NCBI GenBank assembly: GCA_000787465.1
Contig: JSYX01000050.1
Coordinates: 1-64,000 of the forward strand
Source: Thermomucor indicae-seudaticae
Taxonomy: Eukaryota > Mucoromycota > Mucoromycetes > Mucorales > Lichtheimiaceae
Direction: 5' to 3'
DNA: 64,000 nt
Shown here: piece after piece, positions 51,601 through 63,038 of the stretch
Position numbering within the stretch: position 1 is the first letter of the stretch
Layout: the number at the start of each line of letters is the position of its first letter
Program-made: the position numbers and the translations under genes
The notes under the pieces: generated by a model
The model's input: the letters and a program-made list of their open reading frames with translations, nothing else
Told to the model about the DNA's origin: nothing
Databases searched by the model: none

Positions 51601-53114
51601 TGACAAGGTAAAAATGTGTAACTGATAGCGTGGCAGTTGCATAGCTAATCATTCGGTATATGCAGCTTCCCGCTGGCCAAAACGCATCTGTGGCAGTCAT
51701 GAGTTACTCAGGCTATGATATCGAAGATGCTTTAGTTTTGAACAAGGTAAGATGCTTATATGGTTGTCCACGTTTTTGCATTACTGACGTTCATTCATTT
51801 TTCTTTAGGCTGGTCTTGACCGAGGTTTCGGTCGATGCCAAGTAATGAGAAAGTATTCAACATTAGTCAAGAGATACCCGAACGGAACGTAAGTATGGTT
51901 TTTCGATTATCCTGCAGATCAGTTAAGTGACTAATAGGCTTCTCCTGATAGCCATGACCGTCTTGCAGATCCGCCAGCTCGTGGATCTGATCTTTGGAAC
52001 GATATTTATGATGCTTTAGAAGCCGACGGCATTGCTGGCGTCGGAGAGCCACTCGTTGACGGATCCATTTATGTGAACAAGCAAGTACCGACGAGCACTG
52101 GACTGGAGCCAGGAGTCGCGGGTGCAGCACAGGCAGTATCCTATAAAAGTGCCCCGATGAAGTACAAGTCGCCACAGACCGGCTATGTCGACAAGGTTCT
52201 TTTCACCACTACAGAAAGTGACCAGACGCTGATCAAGGTCAATATCCGTCAAACGCGTCGTCCGGAACTGGGTGACAAGTTCTCATCTCGTCACGGACAA
52301 AAGGGTGTGTGCGGTATTATTGTACAGCAAGAGGACATGCCATTTTCGGACCAGGGCATCTCTCCCGATATTATCATGAATCCACACGGTTTCCCATCTC
52401 GTATGACTGTCGGTAAAATGATTGAGTTACTGGCGGGTAAAGCTGGTGTATTGGCGGGTCAATTACAATATGGCACAGCCTTTGGTGGCAGTAAAGTAGA
52501 AGACATGAGCAGAATTCTGATTGAGCACGGTTTCAACTATTCTGGCAAAGATTACCTGACTTCAGGTAACAAGGCGATTATTATTATTTAGAGAACAGCA
52601 AAATGCTTATTTCTTTATGTGTAGGTATCACGGGTGAGCCTCTGTCCGCGTACATTTTCTTTGGCCCGATCTATTATCAGAAATTGAAGCATATGGTTAT
52701 GGACAAGATGCACGCGCGTGCACGGTATGTCACATGAGACTGACTGACGAATGGATGCGAGCAGAAAGCTGACTTGACGTTGTCAATAGTGGTCCACGTG
52801 CAACATTAACTCGGCAGCCCACTGAAGGTCGTTCGCGAGATGGTGGTCTTCGTTTAGGTGAAATGGAACGTGACTGTCTAATCGGTTATGGTGCCAGCAT
52901 GCTGCTTCTTGAGCGATTAATGATATCATCCGACACGTTTGAAGTCCATGTGTGTGATGAGTGCGGTTTGATTGGCTATGCAACTTGGTGTCAGTTCTGT
53001 AAGAGCAGCAAGTACATCCGCACGATGCATATACCATACGCAGCGAAACTGTTGTTCCAAGAATTAATGGCGATGAATATCTCGCCGAGATTGATGTTGG
53101 AAGATGCATTATAA
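48631..53114 (+). CDS. RPC2: RNA polymerase III second-largest subunit
   Basis: Catalytic subunit of Pol III (yeast Ret1), transcribing tRNA and 5S RNA genes. Sixteen exons: 48631-48864, 48926-49080, 49142-49410, 49472-49589, 49646-49754, 49817-50008, 50072-50250, 50308-50789, 50854-51125, 51188-51405, 51463-51607, 51666-51746, 51809-51888, 51952-52565, 52625-52724, 52790-53114; 1190 aa. Family text includes [53 protein letters not shown] (a Pol III rather than Pol II wording), [30 protein letters not shown] and a C-terminal zinc site CDECG...CQFC. An N-terminal Lys/Glu/Ala-rich extension of about 50 residues precedes the conserved part. All 15 introns are GT-AG, mostly 55-75 nt. Confidence 0.96.
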
Positions 53115-54667
53115 CTTACTGTACATACATTTTGCATAAACGTACCTCATAATAAACTTGCGTTTGTTTCAATCTTGTATGCATTTCGCGCAGAGTGTTT
53201 GTGGATAGTCGCATATGCAGTATTTTAACTGTTTTAAGGTGGATTTTTATTGACGACTAATGCACGCGTCGCCGTATGCATATCCGCTCTGGCCAGGTCA
53301 ACACAGAAGAAGTGAGAACAAAAATCCTTAAAAGAGACTACGGGATAAAAGTGAGGGCAAATCGTCCTAGACCAAGAAAAAGGAAACCCCTTGTTATATA
53401 CGTAACTGTACACAGGAAACGGAGAGAAAAAGATATAGGCTTAAGACAAAACGCCAGAGTGGGAGGCGGCGGGACTTTATTGGGGGCTGGAAACGTTCGG
53501 CCCGTTTCCTTCACAAGCGATTTGCTTTGCGATGGTTGGGAAGAACCGTATACTAGGTATTCCGAGCCATTGCGACCAACCTGGTTGCCGTTCTATAATA
53601 AAGTCTGAATTTAGTATTGTCAATTGAAGTTGAATAACAAGGAAAATGTTTACGTAACCTTTTTCATCAGGGCGTGCTTCTCCTTGATATGCTGATCAAC
53701 CAGCATCATCAATTTCGAATAGTTTGTGATGGCTTGGTACAGGCCGCTCCTGATGGAAGGCGGGCAGCTAATGCCAATGATCAGTGTATATCACGTCCTT
53801 CACTGGCTTAAAGATACATACCCTGCGCTCGTACTCGGCGCTGCACCAGTACGCGATGACCGAAGCCGCATGTTGCAAAGGCTGCGCATCACGTCGATGT
53901 GAACGGCGATGCTTGGCGACATGGGCGACGTCGGGAAAAGATGCCGTTCGACTAGGATGACAGGAAGAGATCTACCAGCGCACTTGTCGCCATCGTCAAT
54001 AGAGTATTTGCGAATTCCTGGAAATGTCCAAGTCCCAATGCTGTTCGATGATGACGAATATTGAAAAGTTTTTACTGCACTTGAATACGCAAATGACCTC
54101 CTTCAACAGTTTTTCTGCGCAATCACATACGAGGTCGCATCGATGAAGAGCGTAGCAAATTGCGATGGATAATGAAATTCCCATTCCGTGAGTCATCGAG
54201 TTCTCGAAGGAGGCCTGACATCGTTGAACAGCCCTCAAATGCTGCCCAATCGGCTGCATCTTTTGAGGAGCCATATTGAAGTCTTTGGCGAGGTGCTTGC
54301 TCCGGCTCAGGCGACCCGTAGTCAATAACGTCAAACCCGTAATCATCGTCCTCACAGACCGGGTTGGTACGGTTGGCTATGGAGCTGCCTCTCTTTGCTG
54401 CTAGTTCTTCTACCGCCCAGTCGACCTCTGCCGGTGGCAATATAGTCAAACTTGCGAAGGGATGGGGCTTTTAGAGCGAGCATCGGGTTAAGTCGACCAC
54501 GCGCCATTTCTGGAAAAGTGCAAGCAACGCGACCCGCGTCCCTCGACCTGAATTTTGTGGTCACGTGTGACGGGCGGCACTGGCGGGCTCATAAAATGAC
54601 GTAGAAGTTTGGGACTTGCACTTAACGCAACGCCTCTTCTTGACACTACCAACACTCCTTTCCCTAC
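53115..54667. other. Gene-poor region with decayed minus-strand coding text
   Basis: 1.55 kb. A plus-strand frame at 53276-53608 (110 codons) is basic and unrecognised. On the minus strand, overlapping frames at 53996-54449 carry protein-like but broken text (for example AEVDWAVEELAAKRG and YGFDVIDYGSPEPE), with frame changes between them. This looks like a relic of an unidentified gene, perhaps mobile-element borne, next to the Tc1 relic. Confidence 0.35.
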
Positions 54668-55392
54668 AAGAAAGCAGCTTTCTTCGGAAGAACGTGCTGT
54701 CATCGTTGGCCTTTGGCAAGTCTGATTCACTTTTGGAGAGATGGCGGAAGCTCGAAACATTTAGTTCAACTGTGCAAGAAAACTGTGGAACGCCTTGTCA
54801 AGTATTCAACAACCGAAAACACTGAAGAGGTCTGGAAGACCGCGCAAGTTCACAAAACGAAGATTTCCGAGCAATTCAGCTAAACATCTGGAGAGATCCG
54901 TGCACCCCACTTTGGGTTCACCATGCGAGATTTTGTTAAAGCGCCAAGAGAGTTCCCCTGAGCACTTTCGACAAAGCTGTTCATGAGCTCGTGTTCTTCT
55001 CCTGTGGTCCAGCTTACAGACCTTCCCTCGCTGTGGAGCAGAAGTGCGGACGCTTTAAATGGGCTAAGAACGACGTTAAGTGGACCGAGGAGCAACGGAA
55101 GTCGGTCATCTGGTCCGACATGTCAAGGTACATCGTCAGCAGGGACGACAGCCGCGGGTGCGTCTTGTGGAAGGTCAATGAACGTATCCTGGAGCGCCAC
55201 GTACAAGGGACATACAAGTTTGGCAAAGGGTTCCGTAATGATCTGGGATGTTTTTTGCTTGGTGTTGTGGGCTTTCTAACCTCCAGTGATGGTACACTGG
55301 ATCAAGACGGGTACGTCAACGTCTTGGCCAAGTATTTGCACCCATTGACTGGGAAGTCGGCATCAGGAAGACGCAAGCTGTTTCGCCGTTGA
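54668..55392 (+). pseudogene. Decayed Tc1/mariner transposase
   Basis: Tc1-like text in order but in several frames with stops. Near 54670 a helix-turn-helix start (KQLSSEERAVIVGLW, then GEMAEARNI) is interrupted by two stop codons. At about 54830 comes a GRPR-type hinge (RSGRPRKFTKRR). From about 55065 the DDE core begins: KWTEEQRKSVIWSDMSRY (first catalytic Asp), then a segment aligning to the HVxxTxKxGxGSVMxWG part, where SVMIW is in another frame, and GTLDQDGYVNVLAKYLHP. The third acidic residue region is not clear and terminal inverted repeats were not found. The copy is inactive. Confidence 0.75.
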
Positions 55393-57298
55393 CCGTGGCG
55401 GCGGGCACAGAAGAAGGTGTGAGGAAGTTAAAATAGCAAACCAATCAGAATACTAGCTCTACGACACGGATATTTTATAAGATCACGGCAATCATGCAAA
55501 ATAAATATACAAGGGTTTTTCTTGGCTTTTTCAAAAAAGACTTGTATGTTATACGAACGTACTTCAGTAATAGTACTACTAGTATTTTCGAATCGTTACA
55601 GTTATCAGCAGTCTTTCCAGTTTCTACCGGACTAAGTCACACCACGTAACAAAGTGGACACCTCGGCATTAACGGCATCGGAAGCTGGGACCGGAGTTTG
55701 CCCAGGTGTACGCAAACTTTTTGGAGGGGAGTGTATAACGACTGTGCTGTGCAAGTCGTCATCTGCAACGTTGTTGCCCGCTGCCGACCGAAGCCCAATG
55801 CTCCAGTGGAAGTTGACTTTGCGTCGCGTACTCTCTGAAATGGAGGAAGCAGAACGATACCACAACAATATGCTGACAAACATAAGGAAGAAGCATTGAA
55901 TGAGGATACTTAATCTTTCTCATTATTTATAACTTTTTATTACTGCAATGAAGGGTATCAAGGACAGGATGATTTCAATCTTAAACTAGAAGCGCGCGGA
56001 TTCCCCGATGGTTCTCAGTCAGCGATTCCGTGTCATCCTTTATATAAGCTTCAATGCGTGTCCTTTTCTGCGGTTTTTGACATCGCTCACTTGGAGCAAC
56101 TTGGCCTCCCTTTGTGCAAACGCAATTCCATAGACTGCCAAACTAGAATGGTGCCACGCAAAAACTTTACTCAAGAGCGCAAAGTGGTCTGACGGGGCAA
56201 CGCTAAATAGTGCCCAAGTCAAGTGCCCAAAGGGAGCTTGAGAACGCAAACCGAAAGGAAAAGTCCAGCAGTGAATGTTTGCACTGCGGAACGTTTGTTT
56301 GCGTTGACTTGAAGCCGAATTTGCTAGGCAGATGAGCGCAAACATGGGACTGTAAGTGTTCATACTGTTTGATGTTTAAAAGGTCAAATTAACACCAGTG
56401 TCCATTAGTGAATTTTGGAGATCTTGTCAGGACCTATCAGCCCGAAACACATGTCGGCTTGTGTGACACAGGATCGTGGCGCCCAAAACTCAGTCCGCAG
56501 AAGGACCTACCGTATGTGCAGTAGAAAACGTGCCATTTCAATAGTACTACGTCCATAGCCATTAAGTGAACGATATGCAGGTTAAATTATGAATATATTC
56601 GGGATACATCGTCGTGGTGTCACAGCAGTCAGTTAGTTAGGATACCAGCTCAAAGTCATTTTCTGGAAGCCACATGTTTCTGCAGAATGGGCGACTTGAC
56701 TATGAAAGAAAGGAGCTTGCTTAGGGGACGAGCTGATAGCTTTTCCACCAACCGTTAGATCACGCTGCCATGATATATATTATTAATAGAGAATCCTGGG
56801 TGTGAGGCTTCAAAAGTATAAATGGGCAAGCCTTGTTACACTCATTATGTGCCCCGAAATAACCCAGGTACATAGAACATTCCATCGTGGAATGCTTCCT
56901 GGAGCGCGTCGGTACGACACGGTATTGTCTTAGCGGAAAGCTAGAAGACAATGAAGGAATCTGTGATCTGCAGAATACAATGAAGGAAAAGAATACAAAG
57001 AAAAGCAGGGTGTCAGGGCCAATGACGGACAATGCGGTAGCATAGCCGATCAGGTTGCAGTTGGATTATGTCATTTAAACTTTTTTGAGCCACACGAAGA
57101 CAGAGATGATGGGAAAAGGTTGTGGCGTCGAGAAACGATCCGGTTTTTTAGCTGTACTTGGCTGTGAAAAACCCAGACGAAATAACCAGTTTTGGAATCA
57201 TTAGCTCCGAAAGGGACGTGAACCTCGTAAGTGTATAAAATGGAATGAGGTACCCGGGAATTTACTTGTCTTTTTATTTTTCCGCTCTTTCTCGGAAC
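55393..57298. other. Gene-poor region and CAX promoter
   Basis: 1.9 kb. A plus-strand frame at 55654-55899 (about 81 codons, with LRRVLSEMEEAERYHNNML) looks protein-like and may be a fragment of a mobile-element gene, but it has no start context or family I can name. The rest shows no supportable feature until the TATA box at 57234. Confidence 0.4.
57234..57240 (+). promoter_or_regulatory. TATA box of the cation/H+ exchanger gene
   Basis: TATAAAA at 57234-57240 lies 59 bp before the ATG at 57299. An in-frame ATG at 57245 is only 5 bp downstream of the box and would be upstream of the expected transcription start, which decides the start codon in favour of 57299. Confidence 0.6.
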
Positions 57299-59108
57299 AT
57301 GACAGCATTTGAAGCACTAAAACGACGATTATCACCCAATCGCGAAACAGAAGATTCCAGTCAACCGTCATCAGTCTTGAACAGCAAAGGAGATGGATCC
57401 GAGGTTGCGATGATATCGAGGACGTCCAGTCAAAATAATCCAGCAGAAGTACATCGTCCACCGAGTGTACGTAAGCGTGCGCCGACGACAAAAGAAGGTG
57501 TGATGGCTATCGTAAAGTCTTCGTGGATCAATGTGTTGGTGGTTGCCATTCCTCTCGGTATTGCGAGTAACTTCGTCTGGAGTCCGACCGTGACATTTAT
57601 CCTGAATTTCATTGCGATTATTCCGTTGGCCAAGCTGCTTGGCTTTGCGACTGAAGAAATTGCCTTGAGAACAGGCGAGGTATGTGTGTCTCTGTGTGTG
57701 TGAGAGAGAGAGTGAGTGAGTGAAAGGATGATGACTCTAAACCAAGGTGTACTCGTGTATTACCTTTTTTCGGTTCCAGATTATGGGCGGTCTTTTGAAT
57801 GCCTCCTTCGGCAATGCAGTAGAATTGATCATTTCGATCATTTCGCTCACAAAGAACCTGGTCGTCGTCGTCCAGGCATCCATGCTCGGCTCGATCCTGT
57901 CGAATCTCCTGTTGGTGCTCGGCATGTGCTTCTGGTTCGGCGGCATTCGATTCAAGGAACAAAGTTTCAATGTGACTGTAGCTCAGACATCCGCATCCCT
58001 TCTCTTTATCGCAACCACATCGCTTCTTCTTCCAGCTTCCTTTTACGCCTCGGTTCATAGTTCAGAAACGTCAACAGAAGTAACATCTGATATTCTGCAT
58101 ATTTCAAGAGCAACTTCTGTCATTCTCCTTGTCATTTATTTCTCCTATCTTTACTTTCAGGTAATCTGTCTGAGATATACATACATCCACATCCGCTAAC
58201 TAACACACCCCTTTCTTTAGCTCAGAACACACAAAGAACTGGCAAGTCCCTTGTGATTCTGCAACCCTTTATCTGCTAAACTGGCTGACGGGATTTATCT
58301 AGTTCCTGGCACCACCACCAGAAGCACGATCCTTTGCACGACAGGCTTCACAGGCCCCCAAGGACAATATCGAAGCCGGCAGAGTTGCAGACGAAGACGA
58401 CGAAGACGATGACGATGATGATGAAGAAGAACCTCAAATGCCTTTCTGGATGGCTTTGCTTATGTAATGTTCTTTTCCCAAGTCGTGTTATGCATGTCAC
58501 ACTTATGCCGGCAACGTCCAGGTTACTGGTAGTGACTGTGCTGGTAGCTGTCTGTGCAGAGTTTTTGGTAGACGCGATCAACGATGTGGTTGAGCAATGG
58601 CATATCAGTGAAACGTTTGTTGGTCTCATTTTGTTGCCTATTGTGGGCAACGCTGCTGAGCACGTGACAGCCGTAACAGTAGCCATGAAGAATAAGGCAA
58701 GGATAGAAGAGAGGGTTGAAAGGATGAGAGTCTTGACTAACAACCCGTTTTTTTCAGATGGATTTGGCTCTCGGTGTGGCTGTCGGCAGTAGTATGCAGA
58801 TCGCGCTGCTCGTGACACCACTCATGGTTATCGTAGGCTGGGGTCTTCAGGTGGAAATGTCCCTGTTATTCAATGTCTATGAAACGGCCGTGATGTTTAT
58901 TGCCGTTGTCATGGTTAATTACCTCATGATGGTAAGGGGGTTTTGGTTTTGAGACAGTTTGGCAGTTTCAATTTGACTAATTTTACAACAGGACGGCAAG
59001 AGTAATTGGCTCGAAGGTTTCATGTTATTTGCTCTTTATCTGCTACTGGCCATCAGCTTTTATTACTATCCAGACAATGCATCAGGCACTATTTCCGGCA
59101 ACGCATAA
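57299..59108 (+). CDS. VCX1: Vacuolar Ca2+(cation)/H+ exchanger, CAX family
   Basis: Proton-driven export of Ca2+ into the vacuole. Seven exons: 57299-57679, 57780-58160, 58221-58241, 58303-58463, 58522-58696, 58758-58931, 58992-59108; 469 aa (yeast Vcx1 411). An N-terminal regulatory stretch of about 75 residues precedes about 11 membrane segments. The two alpha repeats are visible as [17 protein letters not shown] and [18 protein letters not shown] very acidic loop ([14 protein letters not shown]) separates the two halves, as in CAX proteins. Two introns are GC-AG: 58242-58302 (gcaagt) and 58697-58757 (gcaagg). Both are required to keep [12 protein letters not shown] and AMKNKMDLALG. Exon 3 is 21 nt. 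AATAAA-like sequence occurs about 80 bp after the stop. Confidence 0.94.
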
Positions 59109-59232
59109 TTCCCTACCACTAATATCCATGATTTGTTTGTATTTTTGTAATCATCACACATTTCTATATATTTGCTCATAAAGCATGCAATAAAAATGGG
59201 GCAGCTATGTTTTTATTATAATGTTGAATTAA

Positions 59233-60968
59233 TCAAAAGCGGCTCAGCCGACCAAGAGAGAAAATAGTGATACTGACTACAGCAAGCCCAATGACAGAGT
59301 GAAACAGCCATATGGCTCCATAGTATTCGTACAAGTAACCTCCAATCATTGCTCCCAATCCTGTACCTAGACCCTGATGGAGGGCACCAAGAATGCCTTG
59401 AGCGACCGCTCGCTGCTCTGGTGGAAATAGATCATCCATTTCGCTAACCGCTGTAGCCCAAAAGATACCAAAGCCAATACCTATTATCCATTCCCAGTCA
59501 GTCAGTTCTAAGCGTCTTCGCCGGAGAGAGCGAAAGAAGTACAGTACCATGGAGAGTCTGGAGCAGCAATGCACAGACGTTTGTTGTAAAACTGTCAGGA
59601 GGCAACATGGTGTAGGCGAGACAACGAGCCATAGTGGCGACGTGAGCAATAATCACTAGGCACGTCGTGCCCAGGTACTGTGTCATCTAACGCAGCTCGT
59701 TAGAACCCTGTGCGAAAAGTGGGGAAATTTCATATCTTGATGATTACCTGTTTCGAGAAGCAAAAGCAGAGCAATTCCGTAACACCACCCAAAGGACCGG
59801 TCCATCCAATCCAGCTAGCAGGCGTGTGGAGGTCGCGACTAAGGAAGAGGAACAAAAAGTTGACAATCATGGAAAGCACAACGCCAAAAAGCAATGTCGT
59901 GGTCAGGAAGCACAGGACGCGTGGTGACTTGAAGATTTTGCCCGGTGGAGGGAGCACATTGGAAGAGGCACTGTCATTAGATGCCAGGACACCGGACGTA
60001 GAATGTTCCAAGGAGGTGATACGCGAGATGGCTAAGCCAAGATTGACCTTTGCCGCCGCTCGTTCGTCGGCTTCTTCACGCATGGAGCGTGCCATGGACA
60101 AGACGGAGCCTCGGCTGACTGGCTTGAACAAGCTCGTCGAGGTTTGCCCTATCAGCATGTCGACATCTTGTTGTTCTTCGTCGTCTGCTGTTATGCTGCT
60201 ATACGTCTTTTCTCTTTCGTCTGGTAAAAGAATAGGTTGATATTCGCCCTCGATGAAATCCGCCGTGGCGGGCTGCTGCTGCTGCTGCTCAACACTGACC
60301 ATTAATGCACACACGATAAACGCCGCTGTGGAAACCGCAAAGACCCAAAACATGGCATCCAGACTCCCCGTCAAGTCAATCAGCTCGCCCACCAGTAGGA
60401 TCGTTAGACCTGTCGAAATGGATCCCCACAGCCGCTGCTCGCCTATATACGAGAGGCGAATTAATCATCACTGCCACGTATAAGTTTGAGGCCTAGAACT
60501 TCTACCATATAATAGCTTGTTTGGGCCCAGAATCTTCATCACCGCGCTATCAACAAGAGAAGTATTGGGTAGCGTAAAGAAGGCAAAGGTCAGTGCAAGC
60601 GTCGAAGTCATCGTGACGAGTGTCGAATTCGATACGGCTTTCTTGGCGGATGCTTGCAGAAGGTGGAGGAGGTTGGTCGTTTCAGTGATCACGTAATAAT
60701 GACCGATGGCCATAATTCCCATGACAGCCGAGCCGCCCACGAGACTGGTAACGGCCATGACAGCGCCGTGGTATTTGGGTCGTTTATCGACCAGAAACGT
60801 CCAGAACGGACAAGCGAGAGACTGAATGAACGGTGCGATCGCCAGAACCAGACCGATTTGATCAGACGAAAATCGAAGAACGTCGTGATAATAAAGCTGT
60901 AGATAGGGTGGTGCAGCCGAAAGGAGGGCAAATACCGTTGTGTATAGGAACTTGCAGAGTGTATACAT
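59233..60968 (-). CDS. MFS transporter, MFS_1-like/MFSD6 type
   Basis: Twelve-helix-type major facilitator of unknown substrate. Four exons (60968-60506, 60442-59748, 59686-59548, 59480-59233) give 514 aa. The N-terminal half holds PPYLQLYYHDVL and SSDQIGLVLAIAPFIQSLACPFW, then GEQRLWGSISTG after intron 1. A long central cytosolic loop (about residues 215-330) is acidic and Ser-rich with a Q5 run. The C-terminal half has GWTGPLGGVTELLCF, LLLQTLHGIGFGIFWATAV and GILGALHQGLGTGLGAMIGGYLYE. This layout fits the MFS_1_like family. The ATG at 60968 follows a CTGTAG acceptor-like site, so an additional upstream exon is possible. It is tail-to-tail with the CAX gene (124-bp gap). Confidence 0.87.
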
Positions 60969-61644
60969 CTACAGAAGTTATCAGCGATCCATGAAAAAGG
61001 CACTGGGGGACCAGGGATAACTTGCGTACAGTAATAATATGTGCAATTGTGTGGAAAACAACAATAACCTCCCCACGCTTATATACTCTTTTGTGTGTCA
61101 AGTTTTTTCTGTACAAGTAATATAGCCATACATATTGCGGCAAATGCAGACCAATGATACCGGGGTTCCCCGGAATGGTGTCCGAGCATATTGGTTAGAT
61201 GGTTCAGAACTATAATACTGCTTTGCCCCGCAAATCTCAAACATGATCAGAGCGTGCATAAAACCGGGATGGATTGACAGTACTCGGATATGGTAATCCC
61301 GCCGGGTTCTCTCGAAATCTTAATATCTCTCTATCCTTTTCGTTTCATGCCATTATCGATATTGTACTGTTTCACAGTCTTTCTGCTACCTTCTTTCCGG
61401 CTACTTGTTTATATCAACGTGCACAATGTTTGCGGGGCGTGCAACTGGTCAGTGTGGGACAATTAAATCCCTGGTTTGTTAGAATCTAATATCAAGCAAG
61501 GCATGCAAGTTCCCTTGTCTTTCTTCTTTTCTACTTTGATAAAAAGAACTCCAAATAATTCCAAATAATGATAAGAGGGGTATGTGTGTGTGTATAAGTG
61601 TATGTGTACCTTGTCTATGCTTATCCAAGGGGAAAATGGCTAAA
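60969..61644. other. Intergenic, no feature seen
   Basis: 676 bp between two minus-strand genes. A GT run (about 61580-61608) marks the 3' region of the following gene. No coding frame or motif is convincing. An upstream exon of the MFS gene could hide at 61000-61150 but could not be supported. Confidence 0.4.
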
Positions 61645-62763
61645 TTAGTCACTTCCAGCCACCCCGCCGTTTCCCAACCCAACCGCCTTTTCTACAACTT
61701 CGCGCATCAGGTCGATCAAGGTGCAGCAAGTGATTAACAGCTTGGCTTCGGCCATTTGAGGATCTTCAAAGAGTTGTTCGAGGGCCGTCTTATCAATGGC
61801 CAGATGCCCGAGTTGGATCAAGTAACCCATACTATGGCTATCAAACTCTGCCAGGATGATCTTTTTCTTCTCGTCGTCTGGTAACATTATTATTATCTCA
61901 CACGTCATATCGTGGGACAGCAGACTCGGTCGCTTCCAACGCAATCGATAACCTTGGCATTCAGTTTCATACACAAAGAAGAGATGCGATCCAGCACGAT
62001 TCACTAGCTCATGTTCCTCCTCTCCAGTAGATTTGATAAAGATCTCTTTCTGAAACGCGCGCCGCCGTGCTTCGGCCACCAGCAGCTCGCCGTCCGTCAT
62101 GCGATAGAGCAGGTTATGAAATCCCCATGAGTAGGAGTGCGGTTGTTCTTTGCGAAAAGTCTTGGTGCCATCGAGATAAATCTCATGCAGATGCGGTTGG
62201 CCAAGCGACTGTTTCCGTATTTCATACACGCGCCACCTGGGGTCGCTTTTCTTCTTCTTGCTGTTCCGGATTATATTGTTGTTGTTGTAAAGCGACTGCA
62301 AGAGCTGTTTTTTGCTGTCGCGGCTGCTGGTACTGGTGCTGGGACTGGGTGTACCGCTGCTGTTGCTGCCGAGCGTGGGAGTATACGTGACATGGAGGGC
62401 GACGTCGTGGTTCACTGTTGTAGTGGCGACAGGTGCATGACTTAGAAGCGTAGAGGTAATAATATCACCCGTATGGTGGCACGGGCCCGGTAGCACATCC
62501 GGTTTGACAGCAGTTGGTTCTGTACCTTCTTCTTCTACCGGACTGACCGGCCGTTTGCTATCTCCAATCCCAATCTCGACAATGGTGTCTACGGAATGAG
62601 CATTGCTGTTGATGAGTGGGACAGATTCCTTCTCGTGAGGGGGCTCGCAGATCCCATTCTCAGTTTCATAGGCATTGGGTTTCGAGTAAACGGGGGAATC
62701 AATGGCGTCGGGTTTTTGCAAGTGAGTGTGATCACTGGTACCAGTGTCTAGCGAATCAGTCAT
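61645..62763 (-). CDS. Uncharacterised protein, possible tubby-like C-terminal domain
   Basis: Intronless 372-aa protein. Residues 1-165 are disordered, rich in Ser/Thr/Pro/Glu with Asn and Lys runs (NNNN, KKKK). Residues about 170-365 form a compact domain with alternating beta-like segments (WRVYEIRKQ, HEIYLDGTKTF, HLFFVYETECQGYRLRWKRP, CEIIIMLPDDEKKKIILAEFDS, GYLIQLG) and a C-terminal hydrophobic helix (LLITCCTLIDLMREVVEKAV). This beta-barrel-plus-central-helix pattern resembles tubby C-terminal-like/LURP-one or fungal DUF6593 proteins, by pattern only. Its upstream region carries a tandem duplicated element starting 25 bp before the ATG. Function unknown. Confidence 0.78.
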   Translation of the reverse strand: MTDSLDTGTSDHTHLQKPDAIDSPVYSKPNAYETENGICEPPHEKESVPLINSNAHSVDTIVEIGIGDSKRPVSPVEEEGTEPTAVKPDVLPGPCHHTGDIITSTLLSHAPVATTTVNHDVALHVTYTPTLGSNSSGTPSPSTSTSSRDSKKQLLQSLYNNNNIIRNSKKKKSDPRWRVYEIRKQSLGQPHLHEIYLDGTKTFRKEQPHSYSWGFHNLLYRMTDGELLVAEARRRAFQKEIFIKSTGEEEHELVNRAGSHLFFVYETECQGYRLRWKRPSLLSHDMTCEIIIMLPDDEKKKIILAEFDSHSMGYLIQLGHLAIDKTALEQLFEDPQMAEAKLLITCCTLIDLMREVVEKAVGLGNGGVAGSD

Positions 62764-62787
62764 TCAAAGGTGAGAAAAGGTTATTCG

Positions 62788-63038
62788 TTTTGCGCAGTAA
62801 AGATGAGCTAGAGCTCTCTAATCCTGCTGTTCTGCCGCGCAAAAATAAAGAACGGTGTTCGTGACACAAAAGGAAAAACAAGCTCGCGCTTTCGTTGACC
62901 TGGTAATGGTAAGCACTATTGCTTTTGCGCAGTAAAAATAAGCTGCAGCTATCTATTCTTGCAGTTCTTTCCAAGCTGGAACGCAAAAAAAGAACGGTGT
63001 TCGTGATATAAAAGGAAAAACCCTTTCGTTAACCTGGC
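62788..63038. repeat. Two diverged direct repeats upstream of the tubby-like gene
   Basis: Copy A at 62788-62904 and copy B at 62923-63038 share, in order, TTTTGCGCAGTAAA, an AGCT-palindrome segment, a TTCTT/TGCTGTTC part, CGCAAAAA, AAGAACGGTGTTCGTGA, AAAAGGAAAAAC, GCTTTCGTT and ACCTGG. Identity is high in the blocks and lower between them; the offset is 135-142 bp. The first copy begins 25 bp upstream of the gene's start codon (62763, minus strand), so the duplication lies in its promoter/leader. Confidence 0.8.

Noticed and set aside
53276..53608. 110-codon plus-strand open frame after RPC2
   Set aside because: No recognisable domain or start context; composition not protein-like in its first half.
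57245..57298. In-frame upstream ATG that would add 18 residues to VCX1
   Set aside because: It lies only 5 bp past the TATA box, before the expected transcription start.
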